The notes: a model not told the origin generated them from the letters alone. Counted from the stretch's first letter, positions 27,741-37,164 are shown. The stretch: DNA of 64,000 nucleotides from Nocardioides sp. Iso805N (GCF_000364605.1 NZ_KB822580.1:219264-283263); one strand, 5' to 3'. Numbers and translations are program-made.

Positions 27741-28589
27741 ATGGTCGACCGCTATGCCGCCGATGTCCTCTCCACCGATTGGCGCGCGCCGAAGAACGGC
27801 CGCGCCGTACCTGCGCCCGCCGAGCTCGGCGCCGTGGTCGAGGACGCTCAGAGCGACTTCGTCGGCGAGATCGTCGCCGTCGACCGACAGCTGAACACGG
27901 TCACCCTCGAGGACCGCCGGATGAAGCGCCGCGTCTTCGAGCTCGGACCCGGCTTCCTCCTCGACGGCAAACCGGTCATCCTCACCGCGCCGGTGCCCCG
28001 AGCGGCGGCTGCGTGCGGGCCCAAGCGCACCGCGTCCGGCTCCATCGCCGTCGAGGGCGCGAAGGCACGGGTGGCGCGGCAGAGCCGCATCTTCGTCGAG
28101 GGCCGGCACGACGCAGAGCTGGTGGAGAAGGTCTGGGGCGACGACCTGCGCATCGAGGGTGTCGTGGTCGAGTACCTGGGCGGCGTCGACGACCTCGCCG
28201 ACCACCTCAAGGACTTCAAGCCAGGGCCGGAGCGGCGCGTCGGAGTCCTGGTCGACCACCTGGTCCGCGGCTCCAAGGAGTCCCGCATCGCCGATGCGAT
28301 CGTGCGCGGACCGAACGGCAAGAACGTCAAGATCCTCGGCCACCCGTTCATCGACATCTGGCAGGCGGTCAAGCCCGACCGCCTCGGCCTCAAGGCATGG
28401 CCGCAGATCCCGCGCAGCATCGAGTGGAAAAAGGGCATCTGCCAGCACCTGGGCTGGCCGCACCGCGACCAGGCCGACATCGCGCGGGCCTGGAAGCACA
28501 TCCTCTCCAAGGTCAGGACGTACGACGACCTCGAGCCGGCGCTGCTGGGCCGGGTGGAGGAGCTGATCGACTTCGTGACCGTCGGCTGA
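27741..28589 (+). CDS. DUF3097 family protein
   Basis: 282 residues from ATG 27741. The sequence matches the actinobacterial DUF3097 pattern: DRYAADVLSTDWR at the start, DFVGEIVAVDRQLNTVTLEDR (an S1/OB-like barrel), then SRIFVEGRHDAELVEKVWGDDLR and VGVLVDHLVRGSKESRIAD, ending with EWKKGICQHLGWPHRD. The EGxxD...DH arrangement recalls a Toprim-type metal site, suggesting a nucleic-acid enzyme, but no activity is established to my knowledge. GATGAT ends six bases before the ATG. It sits 19 bases after hemW and converges on the DUF2470 gene. Confidence 0.8.
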   Translation: MVDRYAADVLSTDWRAPKNGRAVPAPAELGAVVEDAQSDFVGEIVAVDRQLNTVTLEDRRMKRRVFELGPGFLLDGKPVILTAPVPRAAAACGPKRTASGSIAVEGAKARVARQSRIFVEGRHDAELVEKVWGDDLRIEGVVVEYLGGVDDLADHLKDFKPGPERRVGVLVDHLVRGSKESRIADAIVRGPNGKNVKILGHPFIDIWQAVKPDRLGLKAWPQIPRSIEWKKGICQHLGWPHRDQADIARAWKHILSKVRTYDDLEPALLGRVEELIDFVTVG

Positions 28590-28606
28590 GGCCACGAGGC
28601 GGCGCG

Positions 28607-29302
28607 TCAGCAGAGCTGCGGGTGGAGCTGCTCCCTCAGCAGCACACCCAGCTCGGCCGCCGAGCGGGCCGGGCGGGCGAAGGTGAGCGCCATCCGGTGA
28701 CCACCGTCGGCCTCGATCCAGTCGACCTCGACGCCGGCCGGGCTCAACGAGGCGAGTGAGGCCGCGACGATGTCGGCCCCGCGCCGGTCGAGTCGGGTGG
28801 CCACGGCCTGACGCAGCTGCTCCTGGTGTGAACTGGTCGCGTGCTCGCACCAGCGCTGCAGGAAGCCGCGGTTGAGCGCCAGGTCGTCGGCGGCGAAGGC
28901 CGAGATCGGCACCGTGATCCGCTGGCTCTCGAAGGTGAGCCGGATCGCCTCGACGTCCACCACGACCACGTCGCGCACCTCGCCGCAGCAGTTGCACCGC
29001 TCGGCGCCCGTACGCCGCAGCCGTCCGGCCAGGGCGACGCTGGCCGAACGCTCCCGTGACCCGGCGGGGCCGAGCCCGCTCGCCAGCGTGAGCACGCAGC
29101 CGCGCCCCTGGGCCGCAGCCCGGGAGAGGGTGCCGCCGTCCCGGCACGAGAACGTGGGCACGCCCTCCGCCTCGCTCATCCCGAGGCGTGGGTCGTCGAC
29201 GGTCGGGTCCTCGACCTGCTCGACGACCAGGTCGATGCCCGCCGGGCAGGACAGGATGCTGCGAGCGGTCTCGGCGACGCTGACCGATCGGGTGGCTGCC
29301 AT
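28607..29302 (-). CDS. Iron-boxed PNPOx-like/DUF2470 protein (HugZ-type heme utilisation candidate)
   Basis: 231 residues from ATG 29302, preceded by GAAGGAGTAGCC; an upstream in-frame ATG would place the iron box inside the coding region and is rejected. The N-terminal part resembles a flavin-reductase-like split barrel (PTFSCRDGGTLSRAAAQGRG, LASGLGPAGSRERSASVALAGRL) with a CNCCG motif, and the C-terminal about 80 residues fit DUF2470 (HATSSHQEQLRQAVATRLDRR, VEVDWIEADGGHRMALTF). DUF2470/HugZ proteins handle heme or store/reduce iron-related ligands. An IdeR box 14 bases before the start indicates induction in iron shortage. Activity is inferred. Confidence 0.65.
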   Translation of the reverse strand: MAATRSVSVAETARSILSCPAGIDLVVEQVEDPTVDDPRLGMSEAEGVPTFSCRDGGTLSRAAAQGRGCVLTLASGLGPAGSRERSASVALAGRLRRTGAERCNCCGEVRDVVVVDVEAIRLTFESQRITVPISAFAADDLALNRGFLQRWCEHATSSHQEQLRQAVATRLDRRGADIVAASLASLSPAGVEVDWIEADGGHRMALTFARPARSAAELGVLLREQLHPQLC

Positions 29303-29316
29303 GGCTACTCCTTCAA

Positions 29317-29335
29317 TGAGGTAAGGCTTACCTAA
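29317..29335 (-). promoter_or_regulatory. IdeR/DtxR iron box upstream of the DUF2470 gene
   Basis: On the minus strand TTAGGTAAGCCTTACCTCA matches the 19-bp actinobacterial iron box TTAGGTWAGSCTWACCTAA at all but one clear position (C for A near the end). It lies 15 bases upstream of the ATG at 29302, where a bound IdeR would block transcription in iron-replete cells. Confidence 0.8.
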
Positions 29336-29401
29336 CCACAGGCCTAACACCTGCACAAGGGCGTCGTCGCTGCCCGGGTCTGCTTCGGCGACGCGCTAGC
29401 A

Positions 29402-29428
29402 TTGGCACTCACGAAAGCGGAGTGCCAA
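29402..29428 (+). promoter_or_regulatory. CIRCE element upstream of hrcA
   Basis: TTGGCACTC-N9-GAGTGCCAA is a perfect inverted repeat with the 9-base spacer of CIRCE (usual arms TTAGCACTC/GAGTGCTAA). It ends 19 bases before the hrcA start, the position for HrcA autorepression of the hrcA-dnaJ transcript. Confidence 0.92.
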
Positions 29429-29447
29429 CGCGAGGAAGGGGCAGGCG

Positions 29448-30473
29448 ATGCAGAACGAACGACGCCTCGCCGTGCTCCGGGCGATCGTCGAGGACTACGT
29501 CGCCACCGAGGAGCCGGTCGGCTCCAAGGCGCTGGTCGAGCGGCACGGGCTGGGCGTCAGCCCCGCCACGGTGCGCAACGACATGGCCGCGCTGGAGGAG
29601 GAGGGCTACATCGCCCAGCCCCACACCAGCGCCGGCCGGGTGCCCACTGACAAGGGCTATCGGCTCTTCGTCGACAGGCTGACGACGGTGAAGCCGATGA
29701 GCACCGCCGAGAAGCGCGCGATCTCCAGCTTCATGGAGGGCGCGGTCGATCTCGACGACGTGGTGCAGCGCTCGGTGCGGCTGCTCAGCCAGCTGACCCG
29801 ACACGTTGCGGTGGTCCAGTACCCCACCCTCAGCCGCAGCACCGTGCGGCACGTCGAGCTGGTCGCCCTTGCCCCGACCCGGCTCCTCGTCGTCCTGATC
29901 CTCTCGACCGGGCGGGTCGAGCAACGTGTGGTCGAGCTGTCGGTCGCGATCGACGACGAGATGCTGGTCCGGCTGCGAGGTTCGGTCAACGCTGCGGCGG
30001 GCGGTGAGGTCATCGCGGACGCCGCGATCAGGCTGCGTGAGGCCGCCGAGCGGGCCAGCGACCTGCCCGACGCAAGCACCACCGCTGCGGTGGTCAACAC
30101 CCTCCTCGAGGCGATGAGCGACCATCGCTCCGACCAGCGTGTCGCGGTCGGCGGCACCCGCAACCTGGCGCGCTTCGGCGACAGCTTCGACACCGCCGTC
30201 CGGCCGCTGCTGGAGGCGCTCGAGGAGCACGTCGTGCTGCTCAAGCTGATGGGCGAGGCCACCGCCGGCGGGCTGGTCACCGTCCGGATCGGCGCCGAAG
30301 GGCCGTACGAAGAGCTTTCGCGCACCAGCGTGGTCACCACCGGCTACGGCCCCAGCGACGATGCGCTCGCCTCGCTGGGCATCGTCGGCCCCACGCGCAT
30401 GGACTACCCCGGGACGATGGCGGCCGTGCGTGCCGTCGCCCGCTACCTCAGTCGCATCCTCGACGAGGCCTGA
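29448..30473 (+). CDS. hrcA: Heat-inducible transcription repressor HrcA
   Basis: 341 residues. The N-terminal winged helix is recognisable ([41 protein letters not shown], then [18 protein letters not shown]), followed by a GAF-like domain and the C-terminal [22 protein letters not shown] region. HrcA binds CIRCE and represses chaperone genes until heat titrates GroEL-dependent folding. GAGGAAGGGG precedes the ATG. It is autoregulated through the CIRCE box and followed by dnaJ 36 bases downstream. Confidence 0.96.
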   Translation: MQNERRLAVLRAIVEDYVATEEPVGSKALVERHGLGVSPATVRNDMAALEEEGYIAQPHTSAGRVPTDKGYRLFVDRLTTVKPMSTAEKRAISSFMEGAVDLDDVVQRSVRLLSQLTRHVAVVQYPTLSRSTVRHVELVALAPTRLLVVLILSTGRVEQRVVELSVAIDDEMLVRLRGSVNAAAGGEVIADAAIRLREAAERASDLPDASTTAAVVNTLLEAMSDHRSDQRVAVGGTRNLARFGDSFDTAVRPLLEALEEHVVLLKLMGEATAGGLVTVRIGAEGPYEELSRTSVVTTGYGPSDDALASLGIVGPTRMDYPGTMAAVRAVARYLSRILDEA

Positions 30474-30509
30474 GCCTCGTCAGCATCTGGAAAATCGGGA
30501 AGAGAACAC

Positions 30510-31664
30510 GTGGATCCCTACGAGCTCCTCGGCGTCGACCGCGACGCGGACGACGCCGCCATCAAGAAGGCCTACCGCAAGCTTGCGCGGCAGTACCACC
30601 CGGACGTCAACCCCGACCCGGTGGCACAGGAGAAGTTCAAGGAGGTCTCGCACGCCTACGAGATCCTCTCCGACCCGCAGAAGCGGGCCGCCTTCGACCG
30701 CGGCGGTGACCCGTTCGCCGGCGGTTTCGGTGCGGGACAGGGCTTCTCCTTCACCGACATCATGGACGCCTTCTTCGGCGGCGCCGGGCAGGGCGGTGCG
30801 GCCAATGGTCGTGGCCCCCGCCCACGCGTACGCCGCGGGCAGGATGCGCTGATCCGCCTCGACATCGAGCTTGCCGAGGCTGCGTTCGGCGTCACCCATG
30901 AGCTGAAGGTCGACACGGCGGTCGTCTGCGACACCTGCCACGGTGCCGGCGCGGCGGCCGGCACCCAGCCGAAGATCTGCGAGACCTGCCGCGGTGCGGG
31001 CGAGGTGGCGCACGTGCAGCGCTCGTTCCTCGGCGAGATCCGCACCCTGCGCCCGTGCGCGGCCTGCCGCGGCTTCGGCACGATCATCGCCGACCCGTGC
31101 CGCGACTGCGGTGGCGACGGCAGGGTGCGCTCGCGGCGGACCCTCACCGTCAAGATCCCCGCGGGCGTGGACACCGGCACCCGCGTCCAGCTCGCCGAGC
31201 AGGGCGAGGTCGGCCCCGGCGGCGGCCCCGCCGGCGATCTCTACGTCGAGATCAACGTCGCGCGGCACGAGACCTTCACCCGGCACGGCAACGACCTGCA
31301 CTGCACCGTGACCATCCCGATGACGGCCGCGGCGCTCGGCACGACCATGTCGTTGCCCACGCTCGAGGCAGACCTGCCCGATGCCGACCCGGAGGACTCG
31401 ACCTTCGAGCTGGAGATCAAGCCCGGCACCCAGTCCGGGACCGAGCAGGTGCTGCGCGAGCGCGGTGTCCCGGGCCTCCGCGGCGGCCGCGGCAGCCTCG
31501 TGGTCACCATCCACGTGGAGACTCCGACGCGGCTCGACAGCGCCCAGGAGGAGCTGCTCCGACAGCTCGCCGTGGCCCGTGACGAGGAGCAGCCGGAAGG
31601 TCACCTGCGTGCGTCGGGGAAGGGCGTCTTCGGCCGTTTCCGCGACGCCTTCAACGGCCGCTGA
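30510..31664 (+). CDS. dnaJ: Chaperone DnaJ
   Basis: 384 residues. J domain with HPD at 30-32 (ARQYHPDVNPD), a Gly/Phe-rich stretch (FAGGFGAGQGFSFTDIMDAFFGG), four zinc-binding repeats (CDTCHGAG, CETCRGAG, CAACRGFG, CRDCGGDG) and a C-terminal substrate domain. It is the HrcA-linked DnaJ2 of actinobacteria: DnaJ1 normally sits with dnaK. It stimulates DnaK ATPase and delivers unfolded proteins. GTG 30510 is preceded by GGGAAGAGAACAC. Likely co-transcribed with hrcA and rsmE and heat-inducible. Confidence 0.96.
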   Translation: MDPYELLGVDRDADDAAIKKAYRKLARQYHPDVNPDPVAQEKFKEVSHAYEILSDPQKRAAFDRGGDPFAGGFGAGQGFSFTDIMDAFFGGAGQGGAANGRGPRPRVRRGQDALIRLDIELAEAAFGVTHELKVDTAVVCDTCHGAGAAAGTQPKICETCRGAGEVAHVQRSFLGEIRTLRPCAACRGFGTIIADPCRDCGGDGRVRSRRTLTVKIPAGVDTGTRVQLAEQGEVGPGGGPAGDLYVEINVARHETFTRHGNDLHCTVTIPMTAAALGTTMSLPTLEADLPDADPEDSTFELEIKPGTQSGTEQVLRERGVPGLRGGRGSLVVTIHVETPTRLDSAQEELLRQLAVARDEEQPEGHLRASGKGVFGRFRDAFNGR

Positions 31665-31676
31665 GCGGGTCCCTCG

Positions 31677-32417
31677 ATGAGCCTTCCGGTCCACCTCGTT
31701 CCCGAGCTGTCCGGCATCGCCGTGGGCGATGAGGTGACCGTGGACGGCGACGAGGCCCACCACGCCGTCGCCGTACGCCGCCTGCGGGTCGGCGAGCGGG
31801 TGGTCCTCACCGACGGCCGCGGGGTCGCGGTGACCGGCGCGGTGGCCTCCACCGGCAAGCGTGTCTTCGTGGTCGGTGTCGACGAGGTCGCCCACAGCGA
31901 GCCGCCCGCCCCCGCCGTCACGGTGGTGCAGGCGCTGCCGAAGGGCGAGCGCGGCGAGCTGGCCGTCGAGGTGCTCACCGAGGTCGGCGCCGCCCGGATC
32001 GTGCCCTGGGCGGCCTCACGCTCGGTCGCGGTGTGGAAGGGCGAGCGGGCAGAGAAGTCGCTGGCGAAGTGGCGCGCCACCGCGCGCGAGGCGGCCAAGC
32101 AGGCCCGGCGCTCATGGTTCCCCGAGGTCGGTCCGCTGGCCACCACCGCGGAGGTCGTCGACCTGATCGGCGCCGCCGCCACGGCGGTGGTGCTGCACGA
32201 GGATGGCGGTGCACGCCTCGGCGACATCGACGTCCACGAAACGGGCGGTCTGCTGCTCGTGGTCGGCCCCGAGGGCGGCCTCGACCCGGCCGAGATCGAG
32301 GCGTTCGAGACGGCGGGTGCCGTCACGGTGCGCCTCGGCGCCGAGGTGCTGCGCACGTCCACGGCCGGTCTGGCCGCCGTCAGCGCCCTGTTGGCGCGGA
32401 CTCCGCGCTGGCGCTGA
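31677..32417 (+). CDS. rsmE: 16S rRNA m3U1498 methyltransferase RsmE
   Basis: 246 residues. The N-terminal PUA-like part (GDEVTVDGDEAHHAVAVRRLRVGE) and the SPOUT C-terminal knot with LLLVVGPEGGLDPAEIEAFE and VRLGAEVLRTSTAGLAAVSALL identify RsmE, which methylates U1498 in the 16S rRNA decoding region using SAM. Starts 12 bases after dnaJ, the standard actinobacterial dnaJ-rsmE arrangement, and converges on the lipoprotein gene 15 bases away. No clear Shine-Dalgarno; translation is probably coupled to dnaJ. Confidence 0.95.
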   Translation: MSLPVHLVPELSGIAVGDEVTVDGDEAHHAVAVRRLRVGERVVLTDGRGVAVTGAVASTGKRVFVVGVDEVAHSEPPAPAVTVVQALPKGERGELAVEVLTEVGAARIVPWAASRSVAVWKGERAEKSLAKWRATAREAAKQARRSWFPEVGPLATTAEVVDLIGAAATAVVLHEDGGARLGDIDVHETGGLLLVVGPEGGLDPAEIEAFETAGAVTVRLGAEVLRTSTAGLAAVSALLARTPRWR

Positions 32418-32432
32418 CCCGCCCGTCGAGGC

Positions 32433-32966
32433 TCAGTTCTTGGTGAACGTGATCGTCGCCTCCGGCGGCTTCGACCCTTCCTTGTTCGAGTCGTCGTCCA
32501 CCCGCGCGGTGAAGGTGTAGGTGCCCGGCTGCAGCGCCGAGACGTTGATCTCGGCCTTCCACGGGTAGGCCTTGTCCAGCCAGCCGTCGGCGGTCGCACT
32601 GCCGGAGACGACCACGCCGTCGATGGGGGAGTCGACCTCCCAGGGCACGTTCGCCTCGGGCGAGTTCGCGGTGCCCCGCACGCTCAGCGTCTCGCCGACC
32701 TTGGTGCCGTTGGCGGGGGATTCGATGCTGACCGAGGCGGGTGCGGCGCCGTCGCTGGCGGCCGAGGCGGTGGCTGCGGCGCTCGGAGCGGCCGAGTCGC
32801 TGGCCGGGCCGGTGGCGGTGTCGGTCGCGGCACCCGAGACGGCCGAGGTGTCGGGGTCGTCCGCCGTCGCGTCGGAGCCCGAGCCGCAGGCGGCCACTCC
32901 GGTGAGCAGGAGGGCGCCCACAGCGAGCGCGGCGGCGGTACGGCGACGGAACGGCAGCACTGTCAT
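32433..32966 (-). CDS. Lipoprotein with Gmad2 immunoglobulin-like domain
   Basis: 177 residues from ATG 32966. Lipoprotein signal peptide with the lipobox LLTGVAAC (Cys near residue 26), then an Ala/Ser/Asp-rich linker of about 50 residues and one C-terminal beta-sandwich: VSIESPANGTKVGETLSVRG, VVVSGSATADGWLDKAYPWK and PGTYTFTARVDD, the pattern of the Gmad2 domain found in exported Firmicute and actinobacterial proteins. Probably an envelope-anchored adhesion or scaffolding domain; no enzymatic residues. An upstream extension to 33122 overlaps the phoH leader and is rejected. Confidence 0.75.
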   Translation of the reverse strand: MTVLPFRRRTAAALAVGALLLTGVAACGSGSDATADDPDTSAVSGAATDTATGPASDSAAPSAAATASAASDGAAPASVSIESPANGTKVGETLSVRGTANSPEANVPWEVDSPIDGVVVSGSATADGWLDKAYPWKAEINVSALQPGTYTFTARVDDDSNKEGSKPPEATITFTKN

Positions 32967-33124
32967 GGATATGAGGGTAGCGATGTTCCCTGATGTGGGA
33001 GCGCGGAACGCGGCTGGGAACATTGCAGGTGTGTCGCGTGGTTGAACTGCGTAGCATGAACAGCGCCGATCGCGCGCGACCCGATCGTGCGCGAACCGAA
33101 GGAGAGGGCCCGCGTAGGGCATCC

Positions 33125-34155
<1,031 letters not shown>

Positions 34156-34159
<4 letters not shown>

Positions 34160-34650
34160 CCATCGAGGTCCTCAACGAGTCCGGCTACGACCTGGACCTG
34201 GACCACCTGCAGAAGCTGGCCCGCTTCGTGATGGACAGCATGCGCGTGCATCCGCAGGCGGAGCTGTGCATCAAGGCGGTCGACGAGGCCACCATCGCAG
34301 AGCTCAACGAGCAGTGGATGGAGAAGGAAGGGCCGACGGACGTGCTCGCCTTCCCGATGGACGAGCTGCGGCCCGGCCTGGTCGACGAGGAGCCCGAGGA
34401 GGGCGTGCTGGGCGACCTGATGATCGCTCCGAGCATCGCCGAGCGACAGGGCGAAGCATCCGGTCACGGTCTGGGTGCCGAACTCGAGCTACTCACCACG
34501 CACGGCATCTTGCACCTGCTGGGCTACGACCACGCCGAGCCGGACGAGCATCGCGAGATGTTCACCCTCCAGGCTCAGCTGCTGCGCGAGTTCGGCTCGC
34601 AGGCCCACGCGCCGTCGGCGGACTTCGCCGTCGGCAACCCCGGTCACTGA
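34156..34650 (+). CDS. ybeY: Endoribonuclease YbeY (rRNA maturation factor)
   Basis: 164 residues. The zinc-binding signature HGILHLLGYDHAEPDEHREMF (H-x3-H-x5-H, near residue 115) is exact for YbeY, which processes 16S rRNA 3' ends and aids ribosome quality control. The N-terminal LNEQWMEKEGPTDVLAFPMD fits too. GTG 34156 overlaps the phoH stop by four bases (GTGA), so the two are translated together. The C-terminal tail (SQAHAPSADFAVGNPGH) is variable in the family. Followed 16 bases on by corC. Confidence 0.95.
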
Positions 34651-34666
34651 CGCCGCTACCGACTCC

Positions 34667-35956
34667 ATGGGCGAGGTCTGGCTGGTCGTCGCGGCCATCG
34701 TGCTGGTCGTGCTGGCAGGTCTGTTCTCGGCGGCCGACGCCGCGTTGGCGTCGTTCTCGCATGCGCGCGCCGAGGAGCTGGTCGACGAGCGGCGTGCGGG
34801 CGCCAGGCGGCTGCTGGCGCTGGTCGCCGACCCGCCCCGCTACCTCAACACGGTGCTGCTGCTGCGGCTGCTGTGCGAGATCTCCGCGATCGTGATCGTG
34901 GCACTGCTGGTGCGGGACTGGTACGGCGACGCCGGGCCGGCGACGTACGCGACGGCGATCGCGGTGATGCTGGTGATCTCCTTCGTCGCGATCGGGGTCG
35001 CCCCGCGCACCATCGGGCGCCAGCACAACGAACGGGTCGCGCTGCTCGCCGCCGCGCCGGTCTTCGCGGTGACCACCGTGCTCGGCCCGATCCCGCAGCT
35101 GCTGATCCTGGTCGGCAACGCGCTGACGCCGGGTCGGGGGTTCCGCGAGGGGCCGTTCTCCACCGAGACCGAGCTGCGCGAGCTGGTCGACCTCGCCGAG
35201 GCGTCGAACGTCATCGAGGGCGACGAGCGCAGCATGATCCACTCGGTGCTGGAGCTGGGCGACACGGTGGCGCGCGAGGTGATGGTGCCGCGCGGAGACG
35301 TTCTCTTCGTCGAGCGTCACAAGAACATCCGCCAGACCCTCTCGCTCTTCCTGCGCAGCGGCTTCTCCCGGATGCCGGTCATCGACGAGAGCCTGGACCA
35401 CATCGTCGGGATGGCCTACCTCAAGGACATCGTCAAGCGCGACTTCGACGCCCCTGAGGCGGAGTTCACCGAGCGCGTCGACGAGCTGATGCGGCCGGTG
35501 ATGTGGGTGCCGGAGTCCAAGCCGGTCGACGACCTCCTCGCCGAGATGCAGCAGCGCCGCCAGCACGTGGCGGTCGTCGTCGACGAGTACGGCGGCACCG
35601 CCGGTGTCATCACGATCGAGGACATCCTGGAGGAGATCGTCGGCGAGATCACCGACGAGTACGACGTCGACGTGCACGAGCCCGTCCGTCTCGACGACGG
35701 CTCGTGGAGCGTGCCGGCACGGTTCCTGGTCGACGACCTGGAAGAGCTCTTCGGCTTCGACGTCGAGGAGGAGGACGTCGACTCCGTCGGCGGCCTGCTC
35801 GCCAAGCACCTGGGCGTGGTGCCCATCCCCGGATCGCAGGTCGAGGCCCATGGCCTGCGGTTCACCGCCGAACAGACCGCCGGTCGCCGCAACAAGCTCG
35901 GCACCGTGCGGATCACCCCCGTGGAGGAGGATCCCCATGACCGAGTCGACGTCTGA
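34667..35956 (+). CDS. Hemolysin-family/CorC-type CBS-domain transporter-associated protein
   Basis: 429 residues from ATG 34667. An N-terminal DUF21 (CNNM) membrane domain has about four spans (VWLVVAAIVLVVLAGLFSAAD, TAIAVMLVISFVAIGVAPRTI), then two CBS domains (VMVPRGDVLFVERHKNIRQTL and PVMWVPESKPVDDLLAEM), ending with the CorC_HlyC domain (PVRLDDGSWSVPARFLVDDLEE). Members mediate or regulate magnesium/cobalt efflux. Co-transcribed with phoH and ybeY, and its 3' end overlaps the next gene by 20 bases. Symbol left empty because naming varies (corC, hemolysin, CNNM). Confidence 0.9.
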   Translation: MGEVWLVVAAIVLVVLAGLFSAADAALASFSHARAEELVDERRAGARRLLALVADPPRYLNTVLLLRLLCEISAIVIVALLVRDWYGDAGPATYATAIAVMLVISFVAIGVAPRTIGRQHNERVALLAAAPVFAVTTVLGPIPQLLILVGNALTPGRGFREGPFSTETELRELVDLAEASNVIEGDERSMIHSVLELGDTVAREVMVPRGDVLFVERHKNIRQTLSLFLRSGFSRMPVIDESLDHIVGMAYLKDIVKRDFDAPEAEFTERVDELMRPVMWVPESKPVDDLLAEMQQRRQHVAVVVDEYGGTAGVITIEDILEEIVGEITDEYDVDVHEPVRLDDGSWSVPARFLVDDLEELFGFDVEEEDVDSVGGLLAKHLGVVPIPGSQVEAHGLRFTAEQTAGRRNKLGTVRITPVEEDPHDRVDV

Positions 35957-36299
35957 GCCGACGGAGCTCAGCACCGAGGACCGCAAGCTGGTGACGCTGG
36001 CGCGCGCCACCCGTGCCCGGACCGGCGCCGCCGAGGGTGCCGCGGTCCGCGACACCGACGGTCGCACGTACGCCGCGGCCACCGTGGCGCTGCCGTCGCT
36101 GCAGGTCTCCGCCGTCGGTGTCTGTGTGGCGATGGCTGTCGCGTCCGGCTCCCGAGGACTCGAGGCGGTGGTGCTGCTGACCGATGCCGGCGCGGCCGGT
36201 GACTCGGACCTGGCAGCGGTCCGCGACTTCGCGGGCGAGGGCGTGCCGGTGCTGGTCGGGGATGTGCGCGGGACGATCGGGCGTGCCTCCGTCTCCTGA
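35937..36299 (+). CDS. Cytidine deaminase-fold protein lacking zinc-site motifs
   Basis: 120 residues from ATG 35937, overlapping the previous gene by 20 bases. The positional counterpart in mycobacteria (between the CorC-type gene and era) is a small conserved protein related to cytidine deaminases, and the core here (KLVTLARATRARTGAAEGAA, TYAAATVALPSLQVSAVGVC, EAVVLLTDAGAAG) has that helix-sheet pattern. The catalytic HAE and the PCxxC zinc motif of true deaminases are absent, so enzymatic activity is unlikely; a regulatory or structural role is possible. Only context and fold pattern support the name. Confidence 0.6.
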   Translation: MTESTSEPTELSTEDRKLVTLARATRARTGAAEGAAVRDTDGRTYAAATVALPSLQVSAVGVCVAMAVASGSRGLEAVVLLTDAGAAGDSDLAAVRDFAGEGVPVLVGDVRGTIGRASVS

Positions 36300-36304
36300 C
36301 ATCC

Positions 36305-36350
36305 TTGACTTTCCTGCCGGGAAAGAGAATTCTCTTTCCCGATAGGAAAG
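36305..36350 (+). promoter_or_regulatory. Promoter with two tandem CTTTCC-N5-GGAAAG dyads
   Basis: CTTTCC-TGCCG-GGAAAG (36309-36325) and CTTTCC-CGATA-GGAAAG (36334-36350) are two identical-arm dyads 25 bp apart; together they form a 42-bp palindrome centred on GAATTC with two mismatched pairs. TTGACT (36305-36310) and AATTCT (36328-36333), 17 bases apart, are plausible -35/-10 elements lying across them. A repressor on both dyads would close the promoter. Confidence 0.7.
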
Positions 36351-36361
36351 TGAGGTGTGCG

Positions 36362-36829
36362 ATGGGTGAGCAGCTGACGCCGGCCGAGGCGCAGGAGGCC
36401 CTTGCCGCAGTAGCGCGGGCGCAACGGCAGATCGCGGGCGAGGTGGGCCTGCCGCGGGTCTACTGGTGGGCGATGGCGGCGGCCTGGGTGGTTCTCGGCG
36501 TGCTGAACGAGGTGGGCCCGCGGGGGATCGGTGTGGTGGTGACGTTCCTGGTCGGTGCAGGCCACTCCGTCTTCGCCACGCGCTACCTCGACGGTCGGCG
36601 CCCCACCAGCGGCGTGCAGGTCAGTGCCGCCGTGGCGGGTGGTCGTACCCAGGTGGTGGTGATCGGCATGTTGCTGATGCTCGTTGCTCTCACCGTGGCG
36701 GCCGCGCTGGCGCTGGACGCCGACGGCACCGGCCACCCGGCGATCTGGGCCGGCGTGCTGGTCGGCGTCATCGTGGGCTTCGGGGGCCCGGAGATCCTCC
36801 GCGTCCTGCGGCGCTGGGCGCACGCATGA
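36362..36829 (+). CDS. Four-helix membrane protein of an autoregulated two-gene operon
   Basis: 155 residues from ATG 36362, with GTGAGG six bases upstream. A cytoplasmic amphipathic N-terminus (EQLTPAEAQEALAAVARAQRQI) precedes about four membrane spans: YWWAMAAAWVVLGVLNEV, GIGVVVTFLVGAGHSVFA, VVVIGMLLMLVALTVAAALA and IWAGVLVGVIVGFG. No family name is certain. It is coupled (ATGA overlap) to a winged-helix regulator and controlled by a promoter with two matched operator dyads. This membrane-protein-plus-regulator pairing is common in actinobacteria, but the signal sensed is unknown. Confidence 0.65.
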   Translation: MGEQLTPAEAQEALAAVARAQRQIAGEVGLPRVYWWAMAAAWVVLGVLNEVGPRGIGVVVTFLVGAGHSVFATRYLDGRRPTSGVQVSAAVAGGRTQVVVIGMLLMLVALTVAAALALDADGTGHPAIWAGVLVGVIVGFGGPEILRVLRRWAHA

Positions 36830-37122
36830 CCGGTCGCTTCGACGAGCTCATCCATCCGAGCACCCGGTTGACCCTGGTCGCCACCCTCGCGGCGACCGAC
36901 TGGGCGGAGTTCGCGTTCTTGCGCGAACGGCTCGGCCTCTCCGACTCGGCACTGTCCAAGCAGCTCGCCACCCTGGAGGAGGCGGGTTACGTCGCCACCG
37001 AACGTCGCCTCGACGGCAAGCGGCACCGGCTCAGGGCGAGGCTGACCGATGTCGGGCGCAAGGCGTTCGAGGGGCATGTCGCCGCGCTGCGAGCGATCGT
37101 GGGACCGGAGGTGGGTGGTTGA
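36826..37122 (+). CDS. Winged-helix (MarR/ArsR-like) transcriptional regulator
   Basis: 98 residues from ATG 36826, overlapping the previous stop by four bases. It is nearly a bare winged-helix domain: FDELIHPSTRLTLVATLAAT, then LRERLGLSDSALSKQLATLE (recognition helix) and EAGYVATERRLDGKRHRLRA (the wing), ending with an RKAFEGHVAAL helix for dimerisation. This type binds short dyads such as the two CTTTCC-N5-GGAAAG sites upstream of its own operon, so autorepression is likely. No effector domain is present; the partner membrane protein may be the sensor or target. Confidence 0.8.
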   Translation: MTGRFDELIHPSTRLTLVATLAATDWAEFAFLRERLGLSDSALSKQLATLEEAGYVATERRLDGKRHRLRARLTDVGRKAFEGHVAALRAIVGPEVGG

Positions 37123-37164
37123 CGGTTTCGAACCCCAGGGGTCGAGGCCGTAGCCGGGTCCGCC

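Noticed and set aside
37120..37164. tRNA-like GGTTTCGAACCCC sequence
   Set aside because: It resembles a T-arm by chance; no acceptor or anticodon stems can be formed around it, and no tRNA gene was seen anywhere in the window.
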